Source of the DNA: Cyanodermella asteris
Lineage: Eukaryota; Ascomycota; Lecanoromycetes; Ostropales; Stictidaceae
Reading direction: 5' to 3'
Assembly (NCBI GenBank): GCA_900618795.1
Contig: UYJD01000006.1
Coordinates: forward strand, 135,550-199,549
Length of the DNA stretch: 64,000 nucleotides
The position numbers and the translations under genes were made by a program. Positions 10,843-21,453 of this stretch are shown here, piece after piece (the stretch's first letter is position 1; the number at the start of each line of letters is the position of its first letter). The notes under the pieces were generated by a model. It made no database searches, had not been told where the DNA came from, and saw nothing but the letters and a program-made list of their open reading frames with translations.

Positions 10843-12704
10843 ATGGAAAGCAAGCCAAATACGCAGCCGTCATCTCAGCTCCTCCCTCTACCACCTCGCG
10901 CTCTCGCAACACAGTCCTCAAGGACATCAATACAGACCCTCGAGCCCGAAGACTCGGAACGGCCCCCAATGTTGACCGCAGCAAAATCGAACAGCTCGCA
11001 GCTGACAATACAGTTTGACAACAACGTTTCTCGCGTTCCGAGCGTCTCACATCTACCAGATGCCGAAAAGCAGGAGTATGAACCATGTCGACGAGCCAGT
11101 CAGCCCAAATTCGCACGCTGGTTCGGCGGTCTGAGGATCAAGGCCATCTTGGCAGTCGCTGCTGGCTTCTGCCAACAAGCTCTCAGCTGGTGAGTCGTGA
11201 ATCAACTAATTCGATGTTGTCTCTAACATTGTGTAGGGGGTTCATCATGGTCTATGGCTCTCAGTTCACGTACTACGAGGACGTACTCATGCCTGACCTC
11301 AGCTCTGTCTATCTCTCCCTCCCCGGCGCCTTGGCACCCTTCTTCCTCCTGTTCTTCTCCAACTTCGTCGGCCGTCTCTGCGATGCACACTACCATCGAT
11401 CCATCAACATCGTCGGCAGCATCTTCCTCATCGCCGGCTTCTTCTGCCTCACATTCAGCTCCGGAGCCGGCGGACCCGGGGAGGGGAACTACGGCGTCAT
11501 CCTGTTCGCATACATCCTGCAAGGAATCGGCCAATCGAGTTTCTTCGTCACCAGCTCGCACATCGCATCCAGTTGGTACCCAGAGAAGCCCGCACTGCCC
11601 ATCGGAATCACCAGCTGCGGCGTCGCAATCGCAGGGATCGTCTGGCCGCTCATGTTCCAAGAAGGCGCTTCGGCGTGGGGCTTCCGCAGCGCTGTTGGAG
11701 GCATGACGGGCCTGGTCATCTTGCTCTGCATCTTCGTCTGCTTCTTCGGCAACCCGAACCCCGAACAAAAGCCTCGAAAACTGAGCAAAGCCTTCACTCC
11801 GGGCGATTGGGTAGATCCGTCGGCTCTCGGGAACCTTCCCTGGCTTTTCGGCGCCGGATCGACCTGCCTCATCTACCTCGCCCTCCTCGTCATCCCCCAG
11901 TTCATGGAAGACTGGGCTGGCAAGCACAGCCTGGCCCCGACGCTTGACGAAGCGGTCCTTCTACTCACCATCGCCATGGCCTCGTCGCTCGTCGGCCGCC
12001 TCGGCGGCAGCTACATCGCCGGCAAGATTGGCTTCCGCGTGACGCACGCAGCGTTCAACTTTGCCCAGATGATCGTCATTTTCTGTTTCTGGCAGCTCGC
12101 AAACACCTGGGCGCAAGCCATCGCCTTCGCCGTCATCACGGGCATCTTCATCGGCGCAATCATCACGCTGCCCCCGGGAGGAATGAAGGAGATTGTCGCC
12201 GGACACGCGGCCAAAGCCCCCGCCGTCGCCGTCGCCGTCGCCGAGTCGCCGTACACGGGTGCACAGCGTCCTTCAGAGGCCCCGACGGCAGTGCCATCGC
12301 CCACCGCCAGCACGAGCAGCTCGTCGACGGATATCCGAGAGGTCGACTCGGACGGTACCGTCGTTCCTGGACAGAGCCGGCCGGCGAGGGAGGTCACCGC
12401 GATCACGGCGCAGGCCGTCGTGACGCCGACGCACCACGACAAGAACCGTCTGGGCCAGTGGCTGGGCATGAGCTTCCTGTGTGCCGCGCCGTTTGTGTTG
12501 ACGGGCAACCTCGCCACGTCGAGATTGACGCAAGAGTACGGCATCGATGCTGCCGGGTGGTGGGCGGGGAGCTGCTACGGCGGCGCGGGCGTGTTTCTCT
12601 GCCTGAGCCTGTTGGCGTCGAGGCTCGAGAAGAAGAAGAAGAAGAAGGAGGAGGAGGAGGAGGAGGAGGAGGCGCAGGCAGAGACGGGACCTTCGGCCGT
12701 ATGA
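10843..12704 (+). CDS. MFS transporter, monocarboxylate-transporter-like
   Basis: Two exons, 10843-11189 and 11237-12704 (47-nt intron, GTGAGT...GTGTAG), 604 aa. A roughly 100-residue Ser/Thr/Pro-rich cytosolic N-terminus precedes TM1, which crosses the splice site (WGFIMVYGSQFTYY). The order of membrane spans, the DLSSVYLSLPGALAPFF region after TM1, and FVGRLCDAHYHR after TM2 match fungal SLC16/MCT-like proteins. Substrate is unknown; most fungal members are uncharacterised and some act on riboflavin or carboxylates. Odd points: about 90 low-complexity residues (436-525, Ala/Val/Pro/Ser-rich) sit between TM10 and TM11, and the tail is a charged run of six Lys and eight Glu coded by a GAA/GAG microsatellite. 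The ATG at 10843 lies in a CACAATGG context. Confidence 0.85.
12627..12672 (+). repeat. Coding GAA/GAG trinucleotide microsatellite
   Basis: About fifteen purine triplets, first GAG/AAG then GAG, at the 3' end of the MFS gene. They encode the Lys run followed by the Glu run near the C-terminus. Such tracts are prone to length change; here it stays in frame with the stop codon. Confidence 0.8.
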
Positions 12705-13228
12705 GGTCCAAGGTTTGCAAAAATGTGTTTGGCGTTTTGATGGGATTTTTTTTTTCCTTTGCGAGCTTGTCGCAACATGACTTATGACTGTCCGCGTGTG
12801 GGCTTATACAAAGTAGTAGAATGCGGAGGCTTGAGACCGCTAGATCTCGCCATGAAGATGTCGCAATAGACAAAATCTTTCTTATCACGTTGCTTGGAGC
12901 CCGGGATTGTATTTCCACGCTCGAACATGACACCTGACACACATGTAGAAAAGAAAACTCAGTAAAGAGCCAAGGCGAGCTGTATTCCGGTTGAAAGCAG
13001 TGAGAATCACATGTGGCTACCATCTCCGTATTGTATGTTTAAAACGCTCATTTCGACTGTTCAAGGTCCTCGTCGGAGCTATCTACTAGTTAGTGTCTGG
13101 AAAAACATAACCTTGTCGTTCACAAGAGCCTTTCGCCCGTAATCGCAAGGTGCGACTCCTCTCGGCTGCCTCGACTGTATGCGCGCGGTCAATAAACGTA
13201 CTTCAACGGTGCCTTTGGGTATGAAAAG
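12705..13228. other. Convergent 3' intergenic region
   Basis: 524 bp between the 3' ends of the MFS gene and the minus-strand gene ending at 13229. It should hold both polyadenylation regions. A 10-nt T run near 12748 lies 40 nt after the MFS stop. Nothing else is evident. Confidence 0.4.
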
Positions 13229-15409
13229 TTACAAAATCAACGTGAATATCTTTTCCGCTTTGCAAACCATCAAGCAGCATTCGAGGCATGCATCTCCCCG
13301 TACCAAGACTCTGCAGCCCTTTTCCAGGGCCGATGCAAAGGCCCAAAAGCGCTGTTCTTCATTATTGGCGACCGCCACAATCTGGATGGTGTCGTCATAG
13401 TGATATGATCGATGTCGGCTTAAGGGGGCATCAACAAAGTATGCCTTCTCTTCCGCTTTAAGAAGCTTGGAGCTGCTATCATGCTTGCAATCGGATAGAT
13501 AGAAGGCATTAAACCCCACGTCGTCGATGGAGCACGCCAAGCCAACCATGTGTTTTCCCGCGGGGATATTAAACCCGAGGCCGAGTTCCAGAGCCTGCTC
13601 CCCACGAGTGACCTCCCAGGTTAGCTTTGCGTCACCGCCTAGGAGATTTTCTGGCTGGAGAACAGCTTTGGAGAATTTTTGAGCGTTGCCGAAGCCTGGA
13701 CTGATGGACTGAATATCGGCAAACCTTTCGCCCTTCCAATGGAGCTGACCTGGTAAGCAAACTATCCGCACGGGATCCCGCATACGAATATGGGCACTCT
13801 CGAGCAGTGTAAGAAAGGCGACCTGGCCGTGATCGGAAGCGGCAAGCAAGCTGTGTGACCCCAGTGTGTTACCACTTGGTCCGAAATTCACACCGACTAG
13901 TCCAAGTGCGGACTTGTATAGGGAGGGTGAGTCAAAGGTGCCTGGTGGCAGGCTGGGCTTAGAGTGATCAAAGTGGATGATCTCGCTCACCCATTTATAC
14001 ATATCCCCAGAGGTGGACCAAAAATTCTTGCTGAGGACACGTATCTCATCGAGACACCTCTCTTCGAACAGAGAAAGGTGAAGAATCGCCTGGCTAGCCT
14101 CAGAAACATATCGTATGAACCAGTCGATCTGACACATATGGATTGCGTGATTCTCGTCTCTAGCTTCAGACCGGCAACTCTCGCGCAGCTTGGAAATTTC
14201 GGCCTCGAAATTTGGGGAAGAATTAGCCGTTCCTCTAGCCAATTCAGAACCTTTCGTCCAAAAGCGCAGTGCCGTATCCCCCAAGACCATCACGAAGACT
14301 CGCTTCGTGTTACAAATAGGAGGCAGTCGGTGCATTCTATACAATTTTTCTTCCTGTTGCTCCCAATCCGTTCTCTGCTTCTTCAGGCTGTTGACGGAAA
14401 AGCTGATGGCTTCGTAGAATAGATTTTCGAGCGCTGGATCGTGGAACCCCGCCATGTTCATGAGATGTGATCCAAATGCTCTCAAGGGTAGTAGTCCTCG
14501 GCAGGGATGAACCTTTTCCTGATGATTCAACAGCTCAAGGGGGCTGCCAAGGCCCTCAAAAAGCTGTATCTGCATAGAAGAGCGTCCTCTCCTGGGTACT
14601 GCGTCGATGTTGCTTGTGTTCAAGAACAGTATAAGCCTGCTGTTCTTTGCCTGGGGTAGCACCGCCTGGCCATCGCGCCCAATCAGTGAAGGGGGTTCTC
14701 CGGCGATCCATTCTAAGAATGCATACACCCAAGTGTGACAGTAGTCGGTCTTAACGACCATAGAGGTAGATACTTTGCTGTTTTCAATCTCTCCTATTCG
14801 GTAAAGCCTTCTGGCGCCGTCCACAAGACCTGCGACATGTTCGGGACAAGGATGAGACAGGTATGTTTTCCCAATTGAGTTGGTTGCTCGTAGATAAGGT
14901 ACAGCATCACTCAACAGCGCTTGGGCGCCGACGATGCGTGCTGCAAAATCAGTCGCAACTAGTCGCGGGTGTATGACCTAGATCAGATCTTGCATTTGGC
15001 CAATTGTAGGGAGCAGCTACCCCTTACTCGAGGTCATTTCCATCATATGCCTCGTACAACGTGCGGCATCATAGAATGAAGACATAGTCGACAGAGCTGC
15101 TGTGAGGCCAAGGAAGCGAATGCCTCCGTCGGTGCGGGAAAGCTCGACAGTGGCGTCCTCTTTGCACCAGCCGATGGAAGCGCCGAGATGTTGTAGGTAC
15201 TTGTGGGGCTGACGTTTCTTGATAGTGGTTTCGATTACCATCGCCGTCCGCTCACCCAGGGGTAAGGTTGTGCCAAATGCGGCAGCGGTCAGGAGTGCTA
15301 GTGGCTGTACATTGTCCGTCGTTGCGGCTTGAAGAATCCCTCGAGACACTTGGAAAACCTCCTTTGCCGTTTCGTTGATGACCCAAGTTGCGCCAGGGCT
15401 AAGAGCCAT
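13229..15409 (-). CDS. Uncharacterised 697-aa protein
   Basis: Two exons, 15409-15028 and 14940-13229, with an 87-nt intron (GTAAGG...TTTTGCAG); 697 aa. The join is phase 1 and restores frame exactly (MTSS|TRIVGAQALLSDA), which supports one gene. I do not recognise a domain. The first exon has a weakly hydrophobic stretch (LALLTAAAFGTTLPL) but no signal peptide or clear membrane span. Notable conserved-looking parts are HTWVYAFLEWIAGEPP near residue 190 and GLLPLRAFGSHLMNMAG. It vaguely recalls large families of accessory fungal proteins of unknown role that carry a W-x-G-x-PP segment. No function is proposed. The intron also contains CTGAT-type branch candidates. The start is the first ATG after an upstream region with a TATATAAAG on this strand (15764-15756). 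Confidence 0.7.
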
Positions 15410-15883
15410 AATCTCCAGTCGGAAGACACAAGTGACCAGTGGTAGTGAAGAAGAAGCCGTGCGACCTCAAGTAGAATACTTATGGTGAGCTTCGGGCGGG
15501 GAGAGGGGCGATATGCATGGACACAAGGCTGCTCATGCAGCCAAGAAGTCAGCCTTACCGACAGGCCACCAATCAGTAAAGCCTGTACCCGCGGAGCCAG
15601 AGACAAGAGGCACTTTATGACCTGGTGCAGGGCCTAGCCAGTTCTTCGAAGAAAGAATAGCTGGAGTAACAATGGACGCCTCAAAAGTGTATGTCCGAAA
15701 GATCCACGTAGATCATGACTGTCATTCAGGGCAACATCGGCAATGGCTTTCACGTCTTTATATATGTTAGATGCTGCTGAGATTGGCCGTACGATATGGC
15801 TGTTTGCGAGAAGACCTACGGCAAGATCCCCAACTTGATAGAAGTGGGTTTACGATCGCATAGACCCCCTCCATTCTCGTCGC
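15410..15883. other. Upstream region of the 697-aa gene
   Basis: 474 bp between two minus-strand genes. A TATATAAAG on the minus strand at 15764-15756 lies about 350 nt before the ATG at 15409 and could be its TATA box if the leader is long. The right part is the 3' region of the kinase gene. Confidence 0.35.
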
Positions 15884-18800
15884 TCAAATCCTCATCTCCT
15901 CCATTTCCAGATTGCCTAAGCTCGGATATCTCTTGCTGAAATTGGTCTCCCAATCCTCATCTGGGACAGAATTCGTGGCAGCCGGTGTTTGTCTCTGCTG
16001 TCCACCTTGCGAGTTGGCAGCATCTTCCATCAAACGTTGTTGCAGCAAGCTCTGTCCCGTGCCAACACCAGTCAATTTGGCCGGCTTTGGCAGGACCGCA
16101 GGTGCCCCAGCTGTCCTCAGCACTTGAGGCTTGGGCGGAGCACTGGGTCGCGCAAAGCCACCACGTTCGGGAGCGGCGGTTGTAGACGGCCGGATCAGAC
16201 CTTGTTGCATGGGAGCTGGTCTCGGTTGCTGAAGAGACTGTTGTCGTTGTGGGAGTTGGCCGGCAGCAGGAGGCTGTCGCATCTCTTCATCTCGTTGACT
16301 GGCCTCGTTCGTGAATCGGCCATAGCCTTCTGCGGTCTTTGTGGGGCTCTTTTGGCTGCTGTCATCCAATAAGGCCTGGACGCGGTTTTGAATTGCTGTG
16401 GCTCGATTGCCGCCTCGCCCCGTGCCATTTAGTGCGACTTGTTGCTTGTACTGTGCTGCAGCTTCAGTCACCCGTCGTTCTTCTTGGGACAGTCTCCTCC
16501 TTTCAAGCTCACGTTTCATCTCCGGTGACACGTCTTCAGTCTCTTCGAGAACTTGCCCGTCATCACTGCGCCCATCGATAGTTTCCGACCCCGGGATTGG
16601 GGTCAGACGATCATTGCCAGTCACATCGGCTATGATGTCCGTTTTTGGGGGAGATGTGCCCTCAAATCTCTTGAAAGCATCCCCGAAACGTCCGGAAAGG
16701 ATAGATTTCGAAGTACTGCTGGGTGCCACGGCCGGCATACTCGCGCGCTTGGCGTGCCGAGAAAAGGTTCCGCTGAGACGCTTTTCTTTCCGTTTCGCGG
16801 CATCGTCCTCTTCAAGTTGGCGCAAGAAGTCGACATTCGACTCAATCTGAACCTCAGGCTCAACACTGTCTGATGTATCGATGAGTACACCACTGGTACG
16901 ATCTGGACGGCTGTCTCCAGCTCTTTTGGGCACCGAAGGGGACCTTCCACGCAGAAAGTTGGCGGCAGATTCGAGAGAAGCACTCAGGGGTCGATTTCGT
17001 TGGTTTGTGGATCGCGAACGATTGATGTCGTTAGCATCCGCTGCTTCAAGGCGGGGGCTGCCTGCGGGTGAGCGGGTATTCAATTGCGCAACTTGAGCCA
17101 TAGACGACTGCGATCTGGAACGATGGTCGGTCAAACCAGGTCGGGCCGCTGACAGAGAATCTCGGCTTGCAACCTCCTTGGACGACCGTTCATCGACAGT
17201 GCTTGCTGATCGCGGTTCCTGCGTAGGCACTTTCCAGACAGGTCGAGACAAAAAGTCGGGTGTTGAATTCTTGGGTGGTGATGGGGATGTCATTGTTCCA
17301 GTCGAAACCATCTTGGGCCGGGATGCGATATTCTTGGCTTCCACCGGAAAGGAGGTTTGAGTTGCAATGTTCGTTTTACCAGTATTGTTCGTGATGGATT
17401 GTGGCTTGGGTTGAATGGACGGTGCGGCTGGTTTTGGTCGCGCAAATGCATCTTCTGCGAGAGCCGCAGTCACCCTTTCAGACAAGGGCTGTTGTTGCGG
17501 TCTTGGAGACGGCTGTGTCCGTTGCTGGATTTGCGCTTGCTGGGCAGCTTGTGCTGCAACCTGCTTGTTGGGTGCTTGTTGTAAGGGTGGAGATCTTGGC
17601 TCGAAAGCGAATTTGCTGCCCGACTCGTGTAGGAGCGAGAACTGATCTAAAGAAGGGAATTTGGAAGACAACTCATCGATCGCTTGAGTTTGCGCCTGTG
17701 ACCCTTGCTTGCCATCAAGGGCGGCGAATGGATCCGAGGAGATTGTAGCGCCAGGTGAAGGGCTTGGATTGTGGCTGCCAGCACCTCCTTGTGATGTTGG
17801 TCTACCACGTCGCATGGGCGCGATATCAGGAACGACGAGTTCCTTCTTCACGGGAGCCGCAGTCTTGGTAATGCCGACTGCGACCTCATCAGGTGGAGAG
17901 GGCAAAGCCTGGTACTTCCTCGCCTCGGACGCAGTTCGGTTCGAGTAGATGTCCTTCAAGTGGCATTCCCTGTTCCTCATCGAGCATACCTCCTTGAATA
18001 CCAAGTAGATGTTCGGTCTTTTCGACGGCTGTTCCTGAAGCATCATTGCGATCAGTCGTTTGAGGCGATCTGAGAATTGAGGGTGTGCCGGGTATTTGAA
18101 TCTTGCGTTCAAGATGGCCATCTGTCCTTGCTCTTCGAACGGTGTCGTATAGTAGCATAGCTTGTATAACAAAACACCAAGCGCCCAAATATCACTTTTC
18201 TCGTCAATCGGCTGCCGTCGATATACGTCGATCATTTCAGGACTTCGGTACTGCATTGTTGTATGTTTCTGTACATCCTCCTCTATCAATCGTCCTTCTG
18301 CGGCATCCTTCGCAGCCGGTCGAGGCTGAGCAGTGGAGCCGAAATCGCAAAGCTTGAACTGCTTGTTGCTGCCGCTGTTGTTGACCAATATGTTCTCGAC
18401 CTTCAAATCGCGGTGTAGAAGCGGAGGTTTGAGATAATGCATAGATGCAACGCCTTGACAAGTGTCGGAGAAAATCTTCAATATTTCAGGCTCCGTCAAC
18501 CTGTTTTGCAATCTCGTGTTCATGAAATCAATCAGACCGCCTCCATTGCAGTACTCCATGAGTAGGAAGACCTCGAATCCACCGTCTTTCAACGCCGATG
18601 CGTGAGAGTCGATATATTTGACCACGTGTTCGTGCCCCTTCAGCTTCTTCATAGTCTCTACCTCCGTTCGCATTGTCGCTAGTGTTTCCTTGTCTGGGAC
18701 AGCCACCCTCTTGAGCACGGCCTTCTCGGTGCCATCGACCGACTTCGGTAGGCGTACGACGTAAACGTGGGCGAAACCACCTTCAGAGAGGTATCGATCG

Positions 18801-18928
18801 ATGACAACCCTGTGGTTCCCACACTGGACTTTCGTCCCAGGGAGGAATGTGCCAGCAGGGGCCGTGACACCCGGAATGCCCGGTGGACCTCGAGGGGCAT
18901 GTTGCTGGGCAGCGTATGCGGGATTCAT
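15884..18928 (-). CDS. Ser/Thr kinase of the Ark1/Prk1/Akl1 (NAK) family
   Basis: Single exon, 1014 aa. The kinase domain lies at about residues 30-310: Gly-rich loop SEGGFAHVYVV, HRDLKVENIL near 169, the NAK-type DFGST near 192, then YRSPEMIDVY and IWALGVLLYKLCY. The remaining 700 residues are Pro/Gln/Ser-rich and look disordered, ending in an acidic tail (LGNLEMEEMRI). In yeasts these kinases phosphorylate Pan1/Sla1-type adaptors to switch off actin-patch endocytosis; that role is inferred. The start chosen is the ATG at 18928 (MNPAYAAQQ). Open frame extends a little further upstream only from a non-ATG codon. It is divergent from the gene at 19721. Which of Ark1, Prk1 or Akl1 it corresponds to cannot be told by eye. 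Confidence 0.92.
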   Translation of the reverse strand: MNPAYAAQQHAPRGPPGIPGVTAPAGTFLPGTKVQCGNHRVVIDRYLSEGGFAHVYVVRLPKSVDGTEKAVLKRVAVPDKETLATMRTEVETMKKLKGHEHVVKYIDSHASALKDGGFEVFLLMEYCNGGGLIDFMNTRLQNRLTEPEILKIFSDTCQGVASMHYLKPPLLHRDLKVENILVNNSGSNKQFKLCDFGSTAQPRPAAKDAAEGRLIEEDVQKHTTMQYRSPEMIDVYRRQPIDEKSDIWALGVLLYKLCYYTTPFEEQGQMAILNARFKYPAHPQFSDRLKRLIAMMLQEQPSKRPNIYLVFKEVCSMRNRECHLKDIYSNRTASEARKYQALPSPPDEVAVGITKTAAPVKKELVVPDIAPMRRGRPTSQGGAGSHNPSPSPGATISSDPFAALDGKQGSQAQTQAIDELSSKFPSLDQFSLLHESGSKFAFEPRSPPLQQAPNKQVAAQAAQQAQIQQRTQPSPRPQQQPLSERVTAALAEDAFARPKPAAPSIQPKPQSITNNTGKTNIATQTSFPVEAKNIASRPKMVSTGTMTSPSPPKNSTPDFLSRPVWKVPTQEPRSASTVDERSSKEVASRDSLSAARPGLTDHRSRSQSSMAQVAQLNTRSPAGSPRLEAADANDINRSRSTNQRNRPLSASLESAANFLRGRSPSVPKRAGDSRPDRTSGVLIDTSDSVEPEVQIESNVDFLRQLEEDDAAKRKEKRLSGTFSRHAKRASMPAVAPSSTSKSILSGRFGDAFKRFEGTSPPKTDIIADVTGNDRLTPIPGSETIDGRSDDGQVLEETEDVSPEMKRELERRRLSQEERRVTEAAAQYKQQVALNGTGRGGNRATAIQNRVQALLDDSSQKSPTKTAEGYGRFTNEASQRDEEMRQPPAAGQLPQRQQSLQQPRPAPMQQGLIRPSTTAAPERGGFARPSAPPKPQVLRTAGAPAVLPKPAKLTGVGTGQSLLQQRLMEDAANSQGGQQRQTPAATNSVPDEDWETNFSKRYPSLGNLEMEEMRI

Positions 18929-19720
18929 GGCGGCGGCGGTGGGGAGGTAGAGAGATGGGGATTGGGCAGCCTCGTGCACCGGGGGGCAATGCTATCGCCG
19001 TGTCATGGGAGAGGAGGTGTATTTAGAGTGATCGCACTTCGGAAAGGTGTCCAAAAGAATATGCGACTGCCTGGGAGTTTCGAAGTTGAGGCTGTAACCT
19101 CTTCGATTCTGGCTGCGGGATCCAGCTTTCGGAGTGGCTTGGCATACGCATCCTCGCATCTCACAATCACCGCCCACTCTACGCCTTCACTATCACTACA
19201 CGGACTTTGAAACTGCTAATGCTTACATAGATGTGCGTTGAAACCTGATCGAGAGAACTGCCTTTGAGCTTTGTCGGGATAGCATCAACAACGTCTATAC
19301 TTACGTTTAAAGCCCGACCATGAATTATATGATCGTGATTAGAACTTTCATACTTACAAGACTCACTAGTATAGCGTAGCAACGACCGACATATCCTAAT
19401 TCAATTCAGTCCAGCTTTGGGAGCTCACTCGAGATCACATCACTTTGACGATCCGAGGTATGTTGTTCGCGCATCAATTCAGATAGCTCACACAATCAAC
19501 GCTGCTGCAACACTACAACCCAGTGCAAAGTAGTAACGTGGCATTTGACCACGTTCACATGTTGATTCCAGATCTACCACACCTCTACTCTGAATTTAAA
19601 TGCCTCTGGTCTAGTATACAAGTCTTCGCTGCACGCCATCCTCTCGACACTTTGAGTGGCAAGTTCATTACTCAACCTCAACGACAAAACGACCATCTAC
19701 CCTAGCCCTCAGCGTCCACG
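18929..19720. promoter_or_regulatory. Shared upstream region of the kinase and the four-TM protein
   Basis: 792 bp between divergent start codons. Pyrimidine-rich stretches just before 19721 suggest a short leader for the plus-strand gene. No clear TATA box or binding site is evident. Confidence 0.4.
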
Positions 19721-20140
19721 ATGCCTCACTACATCTCCTCCTTCCACCACGGCGGCACCCTCTCCCTCGCCTCTGCCGCCTCCCTAGGCTGGCTCATCGC
19801 CCTACACCGGGCCTTCCCCTCCGCAACCCGCGCCATGGGCATCCGCGGGCCGAACCGCATCATGCAGCTCCACCTCGACCAAGTCATGATGGGCGTCATT
19901 TTGCTCGCCGTAGGCACTGCAGTCCCAGACTTACCGGACAAGTACGCCGGTCCGCTGTTGGTTGGATGTTTCACCAACCCGTTGGGATTCTTACCAATGA
20001 TCTTCTATCCGGACGCGGACAAGACGTTGCTGTATCGGGCGTTGATTGCGGTTAGTTTTACGCTGAGTTCGGTGGGGTTTCTGGGGACGGCGTGGTGGGT
20101 TTGGATGGAAAGACCTCCAGTGTGGCCTAAGGTGTGGTGA
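19721..20140 (+). CDS. Small four-TM membrane protein, hydroxylaminobenzene-mutase-like
   Basis: Single exon, 139 aa, with four hydrophobic spans at about residues 12-30, 53-70, 77-97 and 105-127. The segment LHLDQVMMGVILLAVG resembles the AHLEGVMNG stretch of bacterial HabA/HabB hydroxylaminobenzene mutases, which have the same length and four-span layout. The charged His-x-Asp within the second span is the most suggestive shared point. This is a resemblance recalled by eye, not a search result. Activity on aromatic hydroxylamines is speculative, and it may simply be an uncharacterised fungal membrane protein. The start ATG lies in a CCACGATGCC context and follows a pyrimidine-rich leader. 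Confidence 0.72.
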   Translation: MPHYISSFHHGGTLSLASAASLGWLIALHRAFPSATRAMGIRGPNRIMQLHLDQVMMGVILLAVGTAVPDLPDKYAGPLLVGCFTNPLGFLPMIFYPDADKTLLYRALIAVSFTLSSVGFLGTAWWVWMERPPVWPKVW

Positions 20141-20496
20141 GCATTAGATAATCAATTTTCAGTGAGATGGTGCTTTTCTATTCGCGGTCAAACACTGAAC
20201 CACCGATTGTGTTTGTGGTGTTGAGAGTCCTCAGACAGGTTCTGTGCATGAACGCCAGGTCGGTACTTGTCTTAGTTCGAAGGGTCGGGAGTCGAGCTAT
20301 GCTGAGATGGCCGAACTTATGTGTAAGTCAATGTGTACAAAGAAATGGCCTTCTGAGCATATAAAATAACAGTTGTTGCATCAAGTATTTTGAGCCGGCT
20401 CGTTCCACCGTGCAATTCATCACCACCTACCTGCAATGATTGCAATAGTCTGGGGCGGCGTCGCGTTGAACACATCAAACCAATCGTTGATTATTC
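20141..20496. other. Intergenic, no gene seen
   Basis: 356 bp between two plus-strand genes. It holds the 3' region of the four-TM gene and probably the promoter of the next one. A short upstream ATG frame at 20436 overlaps the next gene in another frame. Confidence 0.35.
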
Positions 20497-20856
20497 ATGA
20501 TGCCTGGAATCGCAATCGGGCTCGCAGAACTGTCTTCACCCTACTCAAGCTTCCCACTCTCAGCTCCAATCTCCATGTTCACCCTGATCCCATTCCATTC
20601 AAGACCGCACTACACCTCCTCATCATCCGCAGAGACCACCACACTCTCCGGCCAAGAAATTTACAGCAAACACTACATCTCCGTATGGCAGCAAGTAATG
20701 CAAAAGTGCGGCGGCGCCAAAGTCACCTTCTTTAGCACAAATATCAAGGGCCTGATCGACGAACCAGGCAAAGGGTCCCAGCACCGGGACACCGCGACAG
20801 GGATCACGTGTCCAAGCGTAGAGACATTCAGAAACCTGGTCGAAGACACACACTAA
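20497..20856 (+). CDS. Small DUF1330-like protein
   Basis: Single open frame of 119 aa. Three parts fit a DUF1330/dimeric alpha-beta barrel fold: a first strand (PISMFTLIPFHS), a helix ending in a Gly pair (YSKHYISVWQQVMQKCGG) followed by a strand (KVTFF), and a final TCPSVETFRNLVEDTHY-like segment resembling the YPSxxaFxxmxxDpxY end of that family. The residues after His stop at 20856. The true start is uncertain: ATG codons at 20497 and 20500 are adjacent, and an internal Met before FTLIPF would give a shorter protein closer to the family's usual N-terminus. No signal peptide. Function of the family is unknown. A missed 5' exon is possible. Confidence 0.45.
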   Translation: MMPGIAIGLAELSSPYSSFPLSAPISMFTLIPFHSRPHYTSSSSAETTTLSGQEIYSKHYISVWQQVMQKCGGAKVTFFSTNIKGLIDEPGKGSQHRDTATGITCPSVETFRNLVEDTH

Positions 20857-21453
20857 ATTGCCAAAGCGTTGCTGCAGTTGTTCGGAACCATTATCCAGGA
20901 ATGAAAGCTTATTGCTTGTGCACGATTCCTTTGTGTTCGATAGGTAAGTAGTAGGTAGCCGACGGGGATGGAACAGACGTCAGAGGGCTGGGCTCAAAGT
21001 GCCGCCAGGTACGCTTCGCACCAAAACCAAGTTATCAACACCGCTTCTTTTTTCTTTCTCCGACCAGAGGTGCGAGCCTACCTATGAACTGAGCGCGATT
21101 GTGAAACGAGGACGAGCGTGCCCACAGTCGTGGAGGATCGGAAAGCTTGGATGGGGTTTGGGCAACGTCATCGCAGCCCCGGAAACCTGCTGCATCCCTG
21201 GTCGGACCCTGCCCGAACCTGACAGGACCCTTTGACATGAGCGTCTTGAGTAAATTCTATATAACCTCATGCCCATTCGACTTCTTCGTTTGTGTTGATC
21301 TAGCATCCTTTCTGTTTCACCTTCAAAGTGATTCGAAGCTATACATTTCAAATCGCAAGAAATATCTGAACAATTCGATCACCATCTCATTTCATCCTTG
21401 CTCAACACCTACATCTTGAATTGATAGATATATACTCTTCCAACACCACCACA
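20857..21453. other. Upstream region of the coiled-coil protein gene
   Basis: 597 bp. The right half has a TATATAA box (21258-21264, listed separately) followed by a leader poor in G, the usual look of a well-expressed fungal promoter. The left part is the 3' region of the preceding gene. Confidence 0.4.
21258..21264 (+). promoter_or_regulatory. TATA box (TATATAA)
   Basis: A canonical TATATAA 190 nt before the ATG at 21454. The stretch between is C/T-rich and free of ATG near the start, so transcription probably begins around 21290-21350. Confidence 0.4.

Noticed and set aside
11223-11927. 234-codon minus-strand frame, very acidic
   Set aside because: Antisense to the MFS transporter membrane spans; Glu/Asp richness is the complement of hydrophobic codons.
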